Positions 1 through 13,000 of a stretch of 64,000 nucleotides of DNA are shown here, piece after piece. How positions within the stretch are numbered: position 1 is the stretch's first letter; every line of letters begins with the position of its first letter. The position numbers and the translations under genes are program-made. The notes beneath the pieces are model-generated. The model saw nothing but the letters and a program-made list of their open reading frames with translations. It did no database searches and was not told the DNA's origin. Source of the stretch: Skeletonema marinoi (taxonomy: Eukaryota; Bacillariophyta; Thalassiosirophyceae; Thalassiosirales; Thalassiosiraceae); assembly GCA_030544225.1 (NCBI GenBank), contig CM060487.1, forward strand, positions 2,232,001 to 2,296,000, read 5' to 3'.

Positions 1-3000
1 TCTTTGCTTTTCGACATAATCTAGAAGCTCAAGCGGCCACATTTCTTTGCGTGGCTGTGACATGTCCGACCTCGCCGCATGTACAGCTTCTGCGTGCGAA
101 ACATGAATTGGTGCTAGCCGGACGGTAATTTCCGTGCCAGCAGTAGTTGCTCCTGGCAACGTTATTGGTACAAAACGTCTTCTCTTCGCTGAATCTCGAA
201 GTTTCGCAATTCGTGACGCGATGTGTTCCTCCTTCTTTACTCCAGCCCCAGGATTTGTAGATGATGAGAGATTGCCGATCCAATGAGACGTGGCCGTTTG
301 TGTGGATCCGGATCCATTTTTCAAGTCTCTTATATGAGAAGGTTCGATGTAAATGAGAGATTCATTCTCATTGCTGTCAGGTTTACTATTAAACCGCATG
401 ATCATCTTTGCGTCGTTGGGTTGATCGACATTGATCGAATTGACAGGTAAAGAATGTTCAGAATCACTGAGTGATTCCCATCGATGTCTACACTGAGATG
501 GGGAACGCATGCAGTTAAATGCAGCTGAAATTGCTTTTGATGCAAGATGCCAGTTCAAGCCATACCGAGCCAACGTTTCCTTCAAAAGAATATCTTCCTT
601 CTCCATCCAAGGCTCTGGAGTCTCTTCTAATGAGCTTGACAATTTGCTGGATATTGCTGGTTCTTTCACTCCTATTGGTAAGTTGATGCCACTAAAACTT
701 CTCTTGTTCCTATTTCCACTGTCGTGTACCGCAAAAGTATTCTTGCTCAGAGGGGGCAATGTAGATGATCCAATCACAAGGTCGTTGAGGCGAGATCGGA
801 GTCTAACTGACCCGACAATAGATGCTGCGTCGTCGAACTTGACTTTCTTTGTAGCTGATGAAGCTCTCCGCATTATCTTCTCCTTCCTAAAGTAAGGCAA
901 ACTTAGTTTGTCGCCTACTGTCGAGGGTTTAGAAGAGAGGTGATTCTTCGCTTTCTTTGTCTTTTTATCCTGTTCTCCCAATGCATTATCCTTCTTCTTT
1001 TCTTTGAGCAATATCATTGCATTCAAGGATGGCCATGACTGGCAAGATATGGCACCCGTCACATCGCATCCAGCGAGGCTATTGCATAGTATCGTGTCTA
1101 GGTTTTCGCTGTTGCTTTGGACTGGGAAAGAGTACGGATTTGTCTCCGTTTCGAATGAATGAAGGTCAGCCGAGATTTTCATTTGAGCGGATGTGGTGTC
1201 ATTCAGCTTAGTTCGCGCAGAGGCCCTAGATGAAAAATCATCCTGCTGAGACGTCGTCGAAGTATTAGTGAAAAGCTTCATGGACGTTTCGTCAACATGT
1301 GGTTTCGTGGCACTTGAAGCAAGCCCATTATCCTGTGGAATCGTAGTTGCCTCGACTACTGTGCTTTGGGCTATATCGAGAAGGGGTGGAAGAAATGATG
1401 GGGCATACACTGACGCATCGAGTCCTTCATGACCGTCAAGGGCAAGTCCCATGGATGTATCTGATGAATCAAAAAATGAAGAGAATGCGTTTGTTGTCAA
1501 GTCCTCGTTGGCAACCGCCATCTTCCGTTTCTTCGATTCAATAGTGTCGCTTTCGGAGAGCTTGTTGATAGGAAGCTCATACACTAAAAATGTTGAGCTA
1601 TCAACAACTTCTGCTTCTATTTCTGCCTCTTCACAACTCTCTCTATTCTGCGCGCTTACTAAAGTTGTCTCTTCTTTCGTTGCTGAGGGATCCGATTTGC
1701 CTGACTGGAACAATTGTATCTTCTTCCTCCTCTCTGAAAGAGTTGGTAAAGTTGAGTTTGACAATGATGCGGCAAAGCAACGCACTGGCGCTGAAGATAC
1801 GTCTCTGTTGGATAAAACGTCCCTAGGGTGGATTTCTGAATGCGGTGCACAAGATTTTGACAATGTAATCGAACGTAGCATCGCATTTGGTGCGGAAGAA
1901 TGCAATGCTTTGTGCTCAGACTGATAAAGTGCCAATGAAAACATGCATTGGTCAGCACTACAAGCAGACGTGAGTTCGTCATCGTCGTCTTTAGGCATAA
2001 ACTGCTCATCCGAACCCATTTGTGTACCGAATATGTCAGATATGCTACTGTTTCTGTGACGCAATATTTTTGATCCCACAACGCTGGTGTTCGAGACCTC
2101 ATTCATGACGGCAGGTAGCAGGAATCCATCATCATTTATGGCTGTATTGGTTTGACTTAGATTCGAAGGTCCGAGACATACCTGATACTCAATACTCCTG
2201 GGAGCGACGGTAGCTTTTTCTACTTCATCGAGGCTCTTCTTCGAATTACTCCGGCCTCGCTTGCGCGTCTTTTTCGCACTTCTGACTTTTGCTTCAGCAG
2301 GCTCTGGTATTGTTGCATCCACCCTTACAGTGTTTCCTTTGCAGATGAATGTGTCTTCACAAGTGCTCTTCGAGACGATTTTGACAAACTTACACGGTGG
2401 CTTTCGACACTTCGCTGTGCCCTTCTCGCTTGCACGCAGTTTCGAGAGAAGAGATGCGACATGCAACTCCTCTCGACCACTCCAGTCTTCATCAATACTG
2501 ATGACAAAGTCTGCAGAAGTAGCCCCAACACCACAGCCATGAGAAGAGAGTGTGATGGGGGATGCTACAAGAATATCAAAGAATCTGTTCGGATGATTAT
2601 CTCCAGTGAAACACCCATCGTTGAATTGGGATATTACGCTCTGACTCCAAGCCCACACAGATGCGTCGGTAGCAGGAGAGGGTGATCCTTTCGTTTGCAA
2701 AGAAACTAGTACTTCGTGGTGCAGTCCAACTGCACTCAAAAAGTACGACGTCATCAGCTGCGCTTCGCTCAGGGTGGCAAGAATGATTACCTTCGCTTTC
2801 TTCTTACTGGTGTTGGGATCTAAATCGTTTGGTGATGTTTGTATGAGCTCGTTCGGAACTTCGTGACCGCATTCTCTTCCCAAAATATGAAGAAGCTCCT
2901 TCATTTTGGAGGATTTCTCTAGCAATGACTTTGCAGTTGTGAAACATGCCTCTGACATTTGAGTGCTCTTTCTTGCAATCATCGATCCGTCAACAGAACA

Positions 3001-6000
3001 CTTTTGATTTCCATGGATGCGCAAGAGAGGATCAAGCAAGGTTGTTGTCGCTTCGCCCATCGTTGCATGGAAGCATATCTTTCTCAACATCAGTAGTGTG
3101 TCAGCGATTTCTGCTCTAGTTGATTCGCCGGGAAACAAAGACAATAAATTGTTCGAACAATATTGGTCGTATTCAATTTGTTGCGACGCTGCCAATGAGC
3201 ACTTTCGTATCTCCCAGGAGAGGTTTGACACGTTTGATGTTCCAGCTCCATTTCCATTTCCAACACTGATTGTCTCCGGACACTGCTCATCAGACTCGAT
3301 ATATGTCAGAGCGGAATCATACATTTTCCGCACTGATGCGGTAAGAACTGATCTGAGCATCACCAAAGGCGGAGACTGACCATCAAATCCATCCTGACGT
3401 TTAGCCCAAGATATCACTCGTTTTCCAACAGAACCACGAGTTGAAAAGAAAGTAGCAGGATTGCACATGAATGCAAGCTTCATTGCAATCATCTTGCAAT
3501 CAAGCGCCTCTTTGCCACCATCGTACGAGTTTGCGGGGCAAAACTGGTTCCAAGGATGCTCTATTACAACACGGTCCATGCTTGCGGAGCTCATCATGAA
3601 CTGAACCACGCGGTTCCACCATTCGGCACTTTCAATTTCGACAGGATGCTTACCGCTCTTTCCATCATCTACTGACGGATGACGGCAATCCAATATCAAC
3701 GATGCAAAATCTGGAATACTCTTATGTGCTGGTGATTCTTTCTTGCCATCGGCCATCTCAATAAATGACGAGTAATCACACAAAAAAACATCAGATGAAC
3801 CAGCAGCAGTGCATTCAATGTCGTCTGCACGGAAGGACCAGCCGCCATGCCCAAACACTTTTACATTCAAATCGTCAAATTTGTTCAATTCATGCTTCCA
3901 GCGAAACTGTTCATTTAAGGTAAGGCATGAATGCATAAGAAAGGTATGAATGAAAAATATCAGAAAAGATCCAGCCAAGGGAAATACTCACCAATGAAGC
4001 AGGAGAGCACAATACTAATTGAGCGCCCGCATGTCGATTTTTCCAAAGAGTGGAGCAACCTACAATGGTCTTTCCAATCCCGACATTGCCTCCAAGCACT
4101 GCGGCAACACTCATTTCCTCTCGACTTGCCCAAATACTTTCGATAAAATGAACAGCTTTCAACTGTGCATTGCTGAGTTCAACCCCACACGTGAGCGATT
4201 TTCGATATTTTTGTAGTGCACGCTCTTTACTCAACGCTTCATCTGTCTTTGCTTTGAGTGAATTGATGGCTGTGACTGATTCCTGCATTTTCTTTGAAAT
4301 ATCATCAAACTCCAATTCTTGGAATGTAGGAGGAGATGGTGACGACGAATCATTCGCACTAGATTTCACACTAATTTCACTCGTCTCCCCAAGTAATTCC
4401 CCCCGAACTTTACGGAATCTCTCATATCCAGCCTTGTAGTCATCATCAGTAAGTGGAAATGCACCCTTGTTCGAAGTAACATCCCAATGATCTGACACTG
4501 TTAGGGATAAAAGTTGTGATATTTTCCTCGAATGGTTCACGTCATCGTTGGATGGATCAACATATAATGGGTTTGAATCGCTAATTGACATTTTCCTTCG
4601 GTCGCTTGCCTTTGAGTCGACAGACTTGGTTGTTGATTTTGTGGATGGTTTTGATAATGATGATGATGGAGTCTCCGTAGCAGCGGCAGATACATCATCC
4701 GACTTCCTCGGTGTATGTTTCAACTTTCCTTTTGCAGATTTCGCCGATGCCAACGTTTGTCCATCAATGTGTTGTTGTTTGACACAAGACGATAACGACT
4801 TTCCACAGGCAACTTTCCATTTTCTCTCTTGGATGAAATCGGATGCCATCCATCTCATTTCTTCCAATACGCAGTCCCATTGGGTCATTCGTCGTGGAGG
4901 GAGTCGAGTAGCTTCTTTTGTCTTGCCCATTTCGGATAGAGATGATAATTTTGTCAGTGATGATGATTGTGTTGTCTTTGTTTTGACGTCTTTCTTTTTG
5001 CGTGGAGTAAATGGTGATGTTTCATCATCAACGTCAGCAGCAGCCTTGCGTTTCTTCTCTCCACTACCAACATGATGTTGCTTTTGCAGTAGTAAATTGC
5101 TCAATTTCAGTGCCAACTCGTCCCTTCTATCTCGCAGCCGAATTGCATTCGCAGACAATGTCATGTATTGGGTTGATTTATCCGTTGATTGTTTGACGGC
5201 ACTTGCATTTTTGGATACTGCCGTACCACCACTAACATGGTTAGATGATGAACCATCGGCACTGTTGCCAACTCCAGTCTTTTTGATACCACTCGATCGT
5301 TTTCGTGCCTTTTTTGACAATTTTTCCGGAGCAGCTTTGGATGATAGATTGGATGATGTGGATGATGATTGTACAGTTGTCGGGTTGAGTTGCTTCCCCA
5401 CTGATGGGGGGAATGCTCCTTTATTCGGTAACAATTTTCCATTATTCGTCACAGCTGCAGTCGACGATGACGAGACATGATGATTCGATGATGCCTTCTT
5501 TGCACCACCACTCGACGACGAAGTAGCCACATTATCTCCTCCCGAAACAGACGTATCAGTCGATGCCCAACCCCCCACATTCCCAAAATTATTCAATGTA
5601 GTTACCGCTGCCGACATGCGTTTTCCGACACTGGAACCTCGACGCAATTCTCTTTGGGCGGCTGTTTCGGCGGTTGTGATTGTACTGTTGGATTTTTTAC
5701 GTTGTAGTGCTGTGGCTGAATTGGCTAGTTTGGATACTTTTTTGTAGTTGGCAATTTCTTCTGCAGATGTTGTGGAGGATGGTGTCGTTGTCGTTCCCCC
5801 CACTGTAGATAATGATGATGATGATGGTTTCACAGCAGCATCAAGTTTGAGTGTTGTTGTTGTTGAATTATTATTCTTCCCATCACCACCCTTCTCTTTG
5901 GCATGTTCCTCTACTAATGCCGCTACAAATCCCTTTTTGGTACCATTGGATATATTACTTCTACTTTGTTCACATGCTATCCGACTCTCACGCACCCACG

Positions 6001-6550
6001 CCAATAATTGACGACGATGTTGGATACTCGCCAGGATTTGTTGTTGCCTCGCGTCGGTTATGCCCCCCCCAACTGCTGGACTTTGCAAATTTGGAGTAGC
6101 TGCATTAGTTGCAAGGGGATTTATTGGCATCCTCCCGTTATTATTGGATGGTGCAGTTGTAGTAGCTGCATCCGACCTAACTGCCGCGGTATCGATGGAG
6201 GAGTTGTTGATGTTGGTTCGTTCCACGTGGGCTTCACCACCACTACTCGATGATGACGGTTTCCCCGACGTCGTCGTAGCTGCATCTTCCATGATAGCAG
6301 CATCCCCATCATCCGCAGAAGATTGCAACGAAGGCGGATGATTATTATCCACCATTATCGACTTATTTATTTTTTGCAGAGGGATACTACTACCACTATT
6401 AGTATTGTTGGGTTCAATAATCGCGGCGCCATTTCCTTTATTGTGGGGATGATCACCATCTAGAGACTCATTTTTGATCAGGTTCACATTGTAGCCGCCC
6501 TCGTCGGATTTCCCTGGAGGGGATTGGAGGGGGGCAGACGACTGCGCCAT
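1..6550 (-). CDS. EP400/EAF1-like chromatin protein (HSA, SNF2-like, SANT), C-terminus beyond window
   Basis: At least 2155 residues, in two exons: 6550-3992 and 3906-1, with an 85-bp GT-AG intron (3991-3907). The start is ATG at 6550. The first 550 residues are Ser/Thr/Asn-rich and low complexity. An HSA domain follows at about residues 553-590 (TQWDCVLEEMRWMASDF and then basic). A SNF2-type ATPase begins near residue 810 with Walker A GGNVGIGKT at about 821. Motif II reads LILDCRHP (about 922) in place of a DEAH-type box. The helicase-C part is recognisable by GVGATSADFVISIDEDW (about 1308) and VKIVSKSTCEDTF, but the usual arginine-finger RIGQ motif is missing. A SANT/Myb domain (PWMEKEDILLKETLARYG) lies at about 1945-1995. 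The order HSA-ATPase-SANT is that of animal EP400; yeast EAF1 has HSA and SANT only. By family knowledge this is a scaffold of a NuA4/TIP60-type acetyltransferase complex. Loss of catalytic motifs suggests a structural role (inference). Confidence 0.8.
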
Positions 6551-7042
6551 GGTAATATTTTACAACCGGGATAATGATTGAATTACCATTGCATTGCCAT
6601 TTATTGGCAGTGTAGTGATGTCATTTGGATTCAAATCAGTGGATTGTTTGAGTATTTGCAAACTATGAGTACCGATCTGATCTATTTGATGTGTCATATC
6701 ATCCAGCTAATGCTGAGCGCGAAAGAGACACTAGCCTTCGAAGCCTTCCGTTTCTTCGTTCCGCCCCTTTTGCACTCCTTTTCATCCATTTTAGATACCA
6801 TGTTGAGCTTCTTGGGTCTTGGGCGGGCTCCTCTACATTGGCCGAGGCCGCGTAGTTCGTAGTCCTAGAACGGCTTCCTGTCGCTAAGAAGTCTCGACTT
6901 GCAATTGTCAAAGTATACGATAGGCGCCGCTGCTTGAAAGTGTTGGGGGCTGCAGCCGCAGTATTGTATTCCGTATTCCAAATTTAATAGTTTGAGAGAA
7001 GGCACAGTACGGCCCGGCGAACTATTATCGCCCATCTGCACG
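6551..7042. promoter_or_regulatory. intergenic region between divergent genes (492 bp)
   Basis: This stretch separates the EP400-like gene (minus) from the ankyrin-kinase gene (plus), so it must carry both promoters and 5' UTRs. An open frame enters it from the right up to a TTG at 6992, but no ATG lies there; the first in-frame ATG is at 7043. No clear TATA box, repeat or RNA gene was seen. Confidence 0.45.
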
Positions 7043-10000
7043 ATGGGGAAATTCCAAAGCGAGCTGCACATTCTCTGTGAGGAGGCAAAGTGGCCAGAAG
7101 TGTGCTCTATTCTCAAATCAATCCTCGAGTCAGAAAGATTAGCTGGAGAGCCTGAGGGCAGCGATGATGATGATGGTTATGAGAATGAGAATGGCGATGA
7201 CAACATCATTAACGCTACTAACAACTCCGAACAGCGACATCATCAACATCCCCCTCGCTCTCCTCGGAGAAATGGCTCGAAAAAGTTGCAAAGTTTGTCC
7301 AGCGTTGCACCAACATGTGCCAATACTAGCGAGCCAGCCACCATTTACGAAGCTGCGTCGTCTTCCGAAGATTCGTATGATGGAAGTCTTCGTTGCAGCT
7401 ATGAAAAAAGTAAGCATATACAAGAACAACAACAACATGAAGTGACCACAATATTAGAATCATCAAATCATTCACTTGGGGAGGATGCAGCAGCAGCAAC
7501 AACAACCACGCCTAACGATCCCGTAGTGCGGCGGCCATCCATCAGCTCCACAGAAAACAATGTGGAAAAATTACCAACACCATCGGATGTGTTATCTCCA
7601 GAACAAAGCCAATCTTACAAACAACAACTCGTGTCACGCGAGGGGTCGAATCAATGGACACCGCTTATGGTGGCGTGTGTTCATGCTCCTCCTGTGGTGT
7701 TATCATTATTAACACGAGTGTGTCCTCAGGCGTGTAGTATTCCGGATAGGAGTGGAAGTCTGCCATTGCATTTCGTGAGTTGTTGGAGACGTTCCAAAAT
7801 GATGGAAATGGAGGATGAATTATTAACAGAAGCGTTGCAAAATAACAAGGGGAAACGGGATGTTCTGGAGAGTGATAATAATGAGCGTCAGTCGAGCGAG
7901 ACAAGTCGAGAAAGTAGAGAACAATTACAACAAAAGAAACAAAGTATGGAAGATGAACTATGCCTTGTGTTCTACATTTTGATGACAGCATATCCTGATT
8001 CGGTGGCAACTATCAATCGGTGGAGTCAAACACCTATACACTCACTTTTTGAATCAAAGCCTACACCAATTACAATGCAGGAATACTCGAATGGAGGTGA
8101 CTTGACAGGAAATCGATTGTGCAGTGTCGAATTCTTGTTGGGGTTGTGGGATGAACGAATATGCGATAAATTCAATTCGTATTCATTTGTTCAGGAGCCT
8201 GATGCGTTCAGCAGTATCATGCAAGCGTTGCATTCTGCAGTTCAACGAGCATTGAGAACACGAGATAGCAAAGGCCGACTACCGCTTCATGCAGCTGCGG
8301 GAAGTCAGTGGGTAGATGAATCAATGTTACGTGCAGTAGTGGCAGCCTACCGTCCGGCGACGTGGATACCTGTCATTCCTCCTAACCAAATGAAAGGGAG
8401 CAATGCAACTCGATCATCTGCTTCATGGGATATTACACGAAATGCGGTCATACCGGAGGACGTTATCTATCAACATGAGGAAGCAGGAACTGATGGTTTG
8501 TTCCCTAAAATGGGTGGATGCTACGGGAAAGACCTCGCTGTTCACGTTTTGCACAGGCGGCTAATGATACCGCTTTCAACAACCGAAAATACCGCTGCTG
8601 GTGAATTTAATGACGTTTCACATGATGACGATCTGTCAGACGCTTCAGTGTATTTTAATGAAAACCATTGTGGTGCAATATCAGCTTTGCTGGAGCCCAT
8701 GGCCAATGCAGCATCTGATGATTTTGAGGCAAAGCTAGCATGTGCTGCAACTGGAACTGGAGTAAAGACTGATGAAACAGAAGGCGGGCAATTTTCTCCG
8801 TTGCATTCATCTTATGGTGAGCGCAATTTCGCGCTCTTGCCTCTGCATATTGCTGCCATTCATGGCGTTTCATATGATATTTTGGAAAGCTTGCTAAGAG
8901 CCCATCCAGATGGTGCATGTACTCCCATGGCACCATCAGATAGAGATGGGGATCGTCGTCAGTATGGAGCGCTCCCGATAGAATTGTTTGAAGAGGGGAG
9001 ATCAGGGCGAGAAGTCAATGTAGCTTCCGACACAACGTTTCCCTCTCTTATGCAAAATTATTTCAGACGAAGTGATTTGCTGTTTAGTTACTTCCCAGAG
9101 GCAGTATCGACGAAACACGTAGTGTACTGCAAAGACGGAACAAGACTGCGACGATTTGAGAAGTTGATTCGTCGTGAAGCTTCGCGACCTGGTGACAAAG
9201 AATTATTTTCTGATGAGGCTTGTTCACTGTGGTTGTTTCTTTGTCGTAATTCAGGGGCACGTAAATCTCGTCTCCCCAATTTCACAGCAATGCTTGGACG
9301 TATACTGGATGGTCTTGATTCTGAATCCGTCCGAAAGCTGAACATTCTCCGAACAAAGTCTTCGCCAGAGGGTGTGCGTGTTCCTACCTTACCAAATGGG
9401 CGGACTATAATCGAGGAAGCAAAGGAACGTGCCCCATCGGGATCAATGGTTCAAATGATGGAAGAACATTTTTTTCACAGTGCGATGCTTTCGTATCTAG
9501 CACCTGAAGATGCTATATCTTATTCATCATCTTGTCGAAATGCCCTAGCTAGTGGTGTTAGGTTACTGCAAGAGACTCCTGACGAGCATGGAAGTATGAC
9601 CTGGGAGTTGGCTCCCTTTTTTGAAGATGAAACTGATTCAGAGCTTCGTGAGCGCGGTTTGAGAGTGTCACAGCCATGGAAACAATTATCGCTTCCTCAT
9701 GTCCCCTCGTCTACACATTCAGTCTTGGTGAGTTTTGAGGTGGATTATCATGGTCCAAATGGAAGCATTAATGAAGAGGATGAGGGAGGAGGTCTCATCA
9801 TCTTATGTGATGATCCTGCAACAAACACGCAAGGAATGCTTGTTGCAGCTTCTATTCCAGTACGAGCATTCGAGGCAGTTGCTGCACAGGTATCCTTCTC
9901 ACATGTGCCAGGGCGCAAGTACACTTATTGGATAATTGGAAGTGAGGAACACACCTTGAAAATATCAAACTTAACAACAAGACAACTCGTCTATTCGGCG

Positions 10001-13000
10001 GACTACAATGGACACAACCCTCTCCACGTTCTACTTAGTGAAGGCGAAAATCCACCAAACCTACAGAATCAGATCACAGTGCTAATCAATGCAGGTTTTG
10101 GCTCTTCTAAGAAACTAAAAGCAACCGGGAACCTTCCATTGCTGTACGCACTCAAAGTTGGAACATCACAACGCACTCTCCAATTGCTCATCGACGCACA
10201 ACCTGCTGCACTTCTTGATACCAACAATGAAAAGATGACACCATTGCATGTCGCCTTAAATTGCAATAAGATGCCGTCCATTGATCTAGTGAAAGCTTTA
10301 CTAACTCACTCGGGCACAAATGCCTGTCACCTCAAAGATTCCAGTGGTCGTCTTCCGCTCCACATTGCTGCTGAGAACGGAGCATCAGAATCACTGCTAC
10401 GAGTGCTGGTGGATGCTTACCCTGATGGTTGCTATCGTCGTACGGATGTGGGTGATCTTCCATTACACTTGTTGGTGCGCAGTGGAGCTGCTAATCAGTC
10501 TTCGGTTGAGTTGTTGCTACGTCCGATAATGGACAGCAATACAATATGTACTTACGGAGGCAACAAAGAGCTAGGGCTCAATTTACCACTGCACATTGCG
10601 GCCGCATACAACTGCAGGTTTGATATCCTTCAGAATCTGCTGAGTTCTTACAGTGAAGCGGCTTCTATTCGTCGACAGATACTTAAATCTGGAACGAAGA
10701 AGGAGGAAAAGCATAAATCTTCTCCTGAATTTGCTCTGACCATATTGGAAGAGGCGCGGGGGAAAATCAAGTATGCAGGTGTGAAGGATAAAGCTCTCAA
10801 GGAAGCTGACTTCAATCGCCGCTCTGATTTGATTTTCGCTTACTTTGCTAATGCTCCGAAGACAGAGCTGCCGTATTTACCAACTTACTACCGCGACGAG
10901 AAAGACCGTAGGGAGCGTTTGAAGACTCTCATCCGTAAAGAAGCAGTGAATCGCACGACAATGGTAGGAGCTGATGATACATCGTCTGTTTCAGATATGA
11001 CACGTCTTGCATGGTGCTGGATGTGTACATCTAACGACTATGCCGGTTTAGTAGCTGACGTACTGAAAGGCCTTCCTATTGATGTTGTTCATTTCTTGAT
11101 ATCCCTCGAAAATCCCAACTCGGAACCCACTCCGAATATTCCTATTATGCAGTGTTCAGCTCCAAAATGTGCAGTGGTAATGAAATCTCGAGTGAGCTTT
11201 CTTGGGCGATACACGTTTGACCCCATGGAACCCCCACTTCACAAAACCGAGACAAGTATCGTCTTGAAAGCAAAGGATATCGGTGCGATGGAGAAGTATT
11301 TACATATTCAAACTATTCTCAGTGAGTCAGATCCAGATATTGATGACTATTCCCATTCATGCGGGAGCGTGTATGGCATTAAGAAAAGTGCTATTGAGGT
11401 GAATACTTTTACTCGCTTCTGCGAAAAGCTTGGACTCGACAAGTCACGTTCTATAGGAGAAGCAGAGGCTCTTCTTCGAGATTTTTATGAGAAGGATGAT
11501 ATATCAGTCATGTCACAAGACGAAGGAGGTGAGATAAACCTGAATCGGATTGGAGTAAAGAAGATTGTATTTGATGAATTTTGTAAATTTCATGGGATTG
11601 ATAGTACTGGTTGTCGTGTGGTTGCTGTCAAGTTCATGAAGAGTCGGAAAGGCTTCGAGCTTGAACTACAGTGCAGGGAAATTCTACAGGGTAATGGAAA
11701 CATTGTTCCTGTGCTAAATGATTTCTCACTTGAAAGCGGGAACGAAGATAACTCTCCTCCAATGATCTATGGTTACAGGTACGGTATTGTCATGCCATGC
11801 GCTGATCGTGATCTAGGTGATATACTGTACCGAGAAGGAATTAGTTCTGCGAATCTCCGTTGTAATGCGAGGCAAATTGGTGAAACGCTCAAGTCTCTTC
11901 ATGAGCAAGGAATCTCATATCTTGATTTGCAGCTGAAGAATGTGCTGAGATTTGGCACGCAAATGATGCTGTCGGATTTCGGTAGTACTCTTTTCTTAAA
12001 GTCCATTCTTGATATCAATGCGATTGGTGGTTCTTCAGCAACGATTTGCCCGAGCATTCTTCCACCTGAGCTGGTTGCAAAGATTGATCTCTCAACTGAT
12101 GGATTCAAATTTGATCAATTTAGAAGTTACTGGAAGCACGTGTCGGACGATGCCGATGGTATCCGGTTACTCACTCCGCATGAAAGGCAATTAATCTCGA
12201 AGATAATAGCATCCCATAAGAAAGGTGAAAATAAGAAAGGTGAAAACTCAATGAAACAAAGTTGGAGGGGTGACATTTCTTCTTCCCTGGAAACAATTGA
12301 GTTCAGAGATCTGCCGCAAGTGCTGTCAAGCTGCGGCTCTGTCCATAGATTTTCGTTAATCTGGGAGCGCATGTGTGCAAACAATAGGTTGTGGGATATC
12401 GTTCGCCCGAGGGTTGATATGACGAACAGGTGCGCTTATATGCTGAAAACTTTTGAGGACAGGGACGACAATCACGTGCATGATATATCAAAATTGCCTT
12501 ACAAGTTGATCAATCCGTCGGAGAAAGTTGATGTTTGGGTATTTGGCATCTTTATTTACCAGCTGTGCAGTGGTGGCAATCCATTCCATACTGGATATCA
12601 AGGAGATTTGCGTGGTGTTGATGCATATTCACGACTTCATCATTGGAACAAAGTAGAAGCCGACAAAAGTATCCGTGAGCACATCCAAGATCCCCTTGCA
12701 CAAGACTTGTTGCGACGAATTCTTCTCCCTGCAAGTGAGAGGCTTCCAAATATGACAGCAGTTCTGCGCCATCCTTTCTTTTCGCCAACTTCTACTGAGG
12801 CGGAACGCTACTTAGAGAAGGTTAGTGTTTGGATCCTCCCTGTTGCGTGATATAAATCAAATTCTGTTGTTGCTAACTTTGTACACTTCTCCCTATTTCT
12901 ACAGCATGAAGAGATGCAACTGCTGCGTGAGAATACAGTTGTTGTTAGCAAAGTCACTGGTGTGACTTCGAGGATGCTCGAAGACTCTATGGAGAAGTAT

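Noticed and set aside
1451-2102. Open frames of 147-157 codons on both strands
   Set aside because: They are shadows of the long minus-strand exon, whose protein has clear SNF2 and SANT features.
4548-5075. Plus-strand open frame of 175 codons
   Set aside because: It is antisense to the HSA region of the EP400-like gene, is Asp/Val-rich by mirror composition of Ser/Thr/Asn codons, and has no domain.
6992-7042. Upstream extension of the ankyrin-kinase frame
   Set aside because: It begins with TTG only; the ATG at 7043 gives a natural start.
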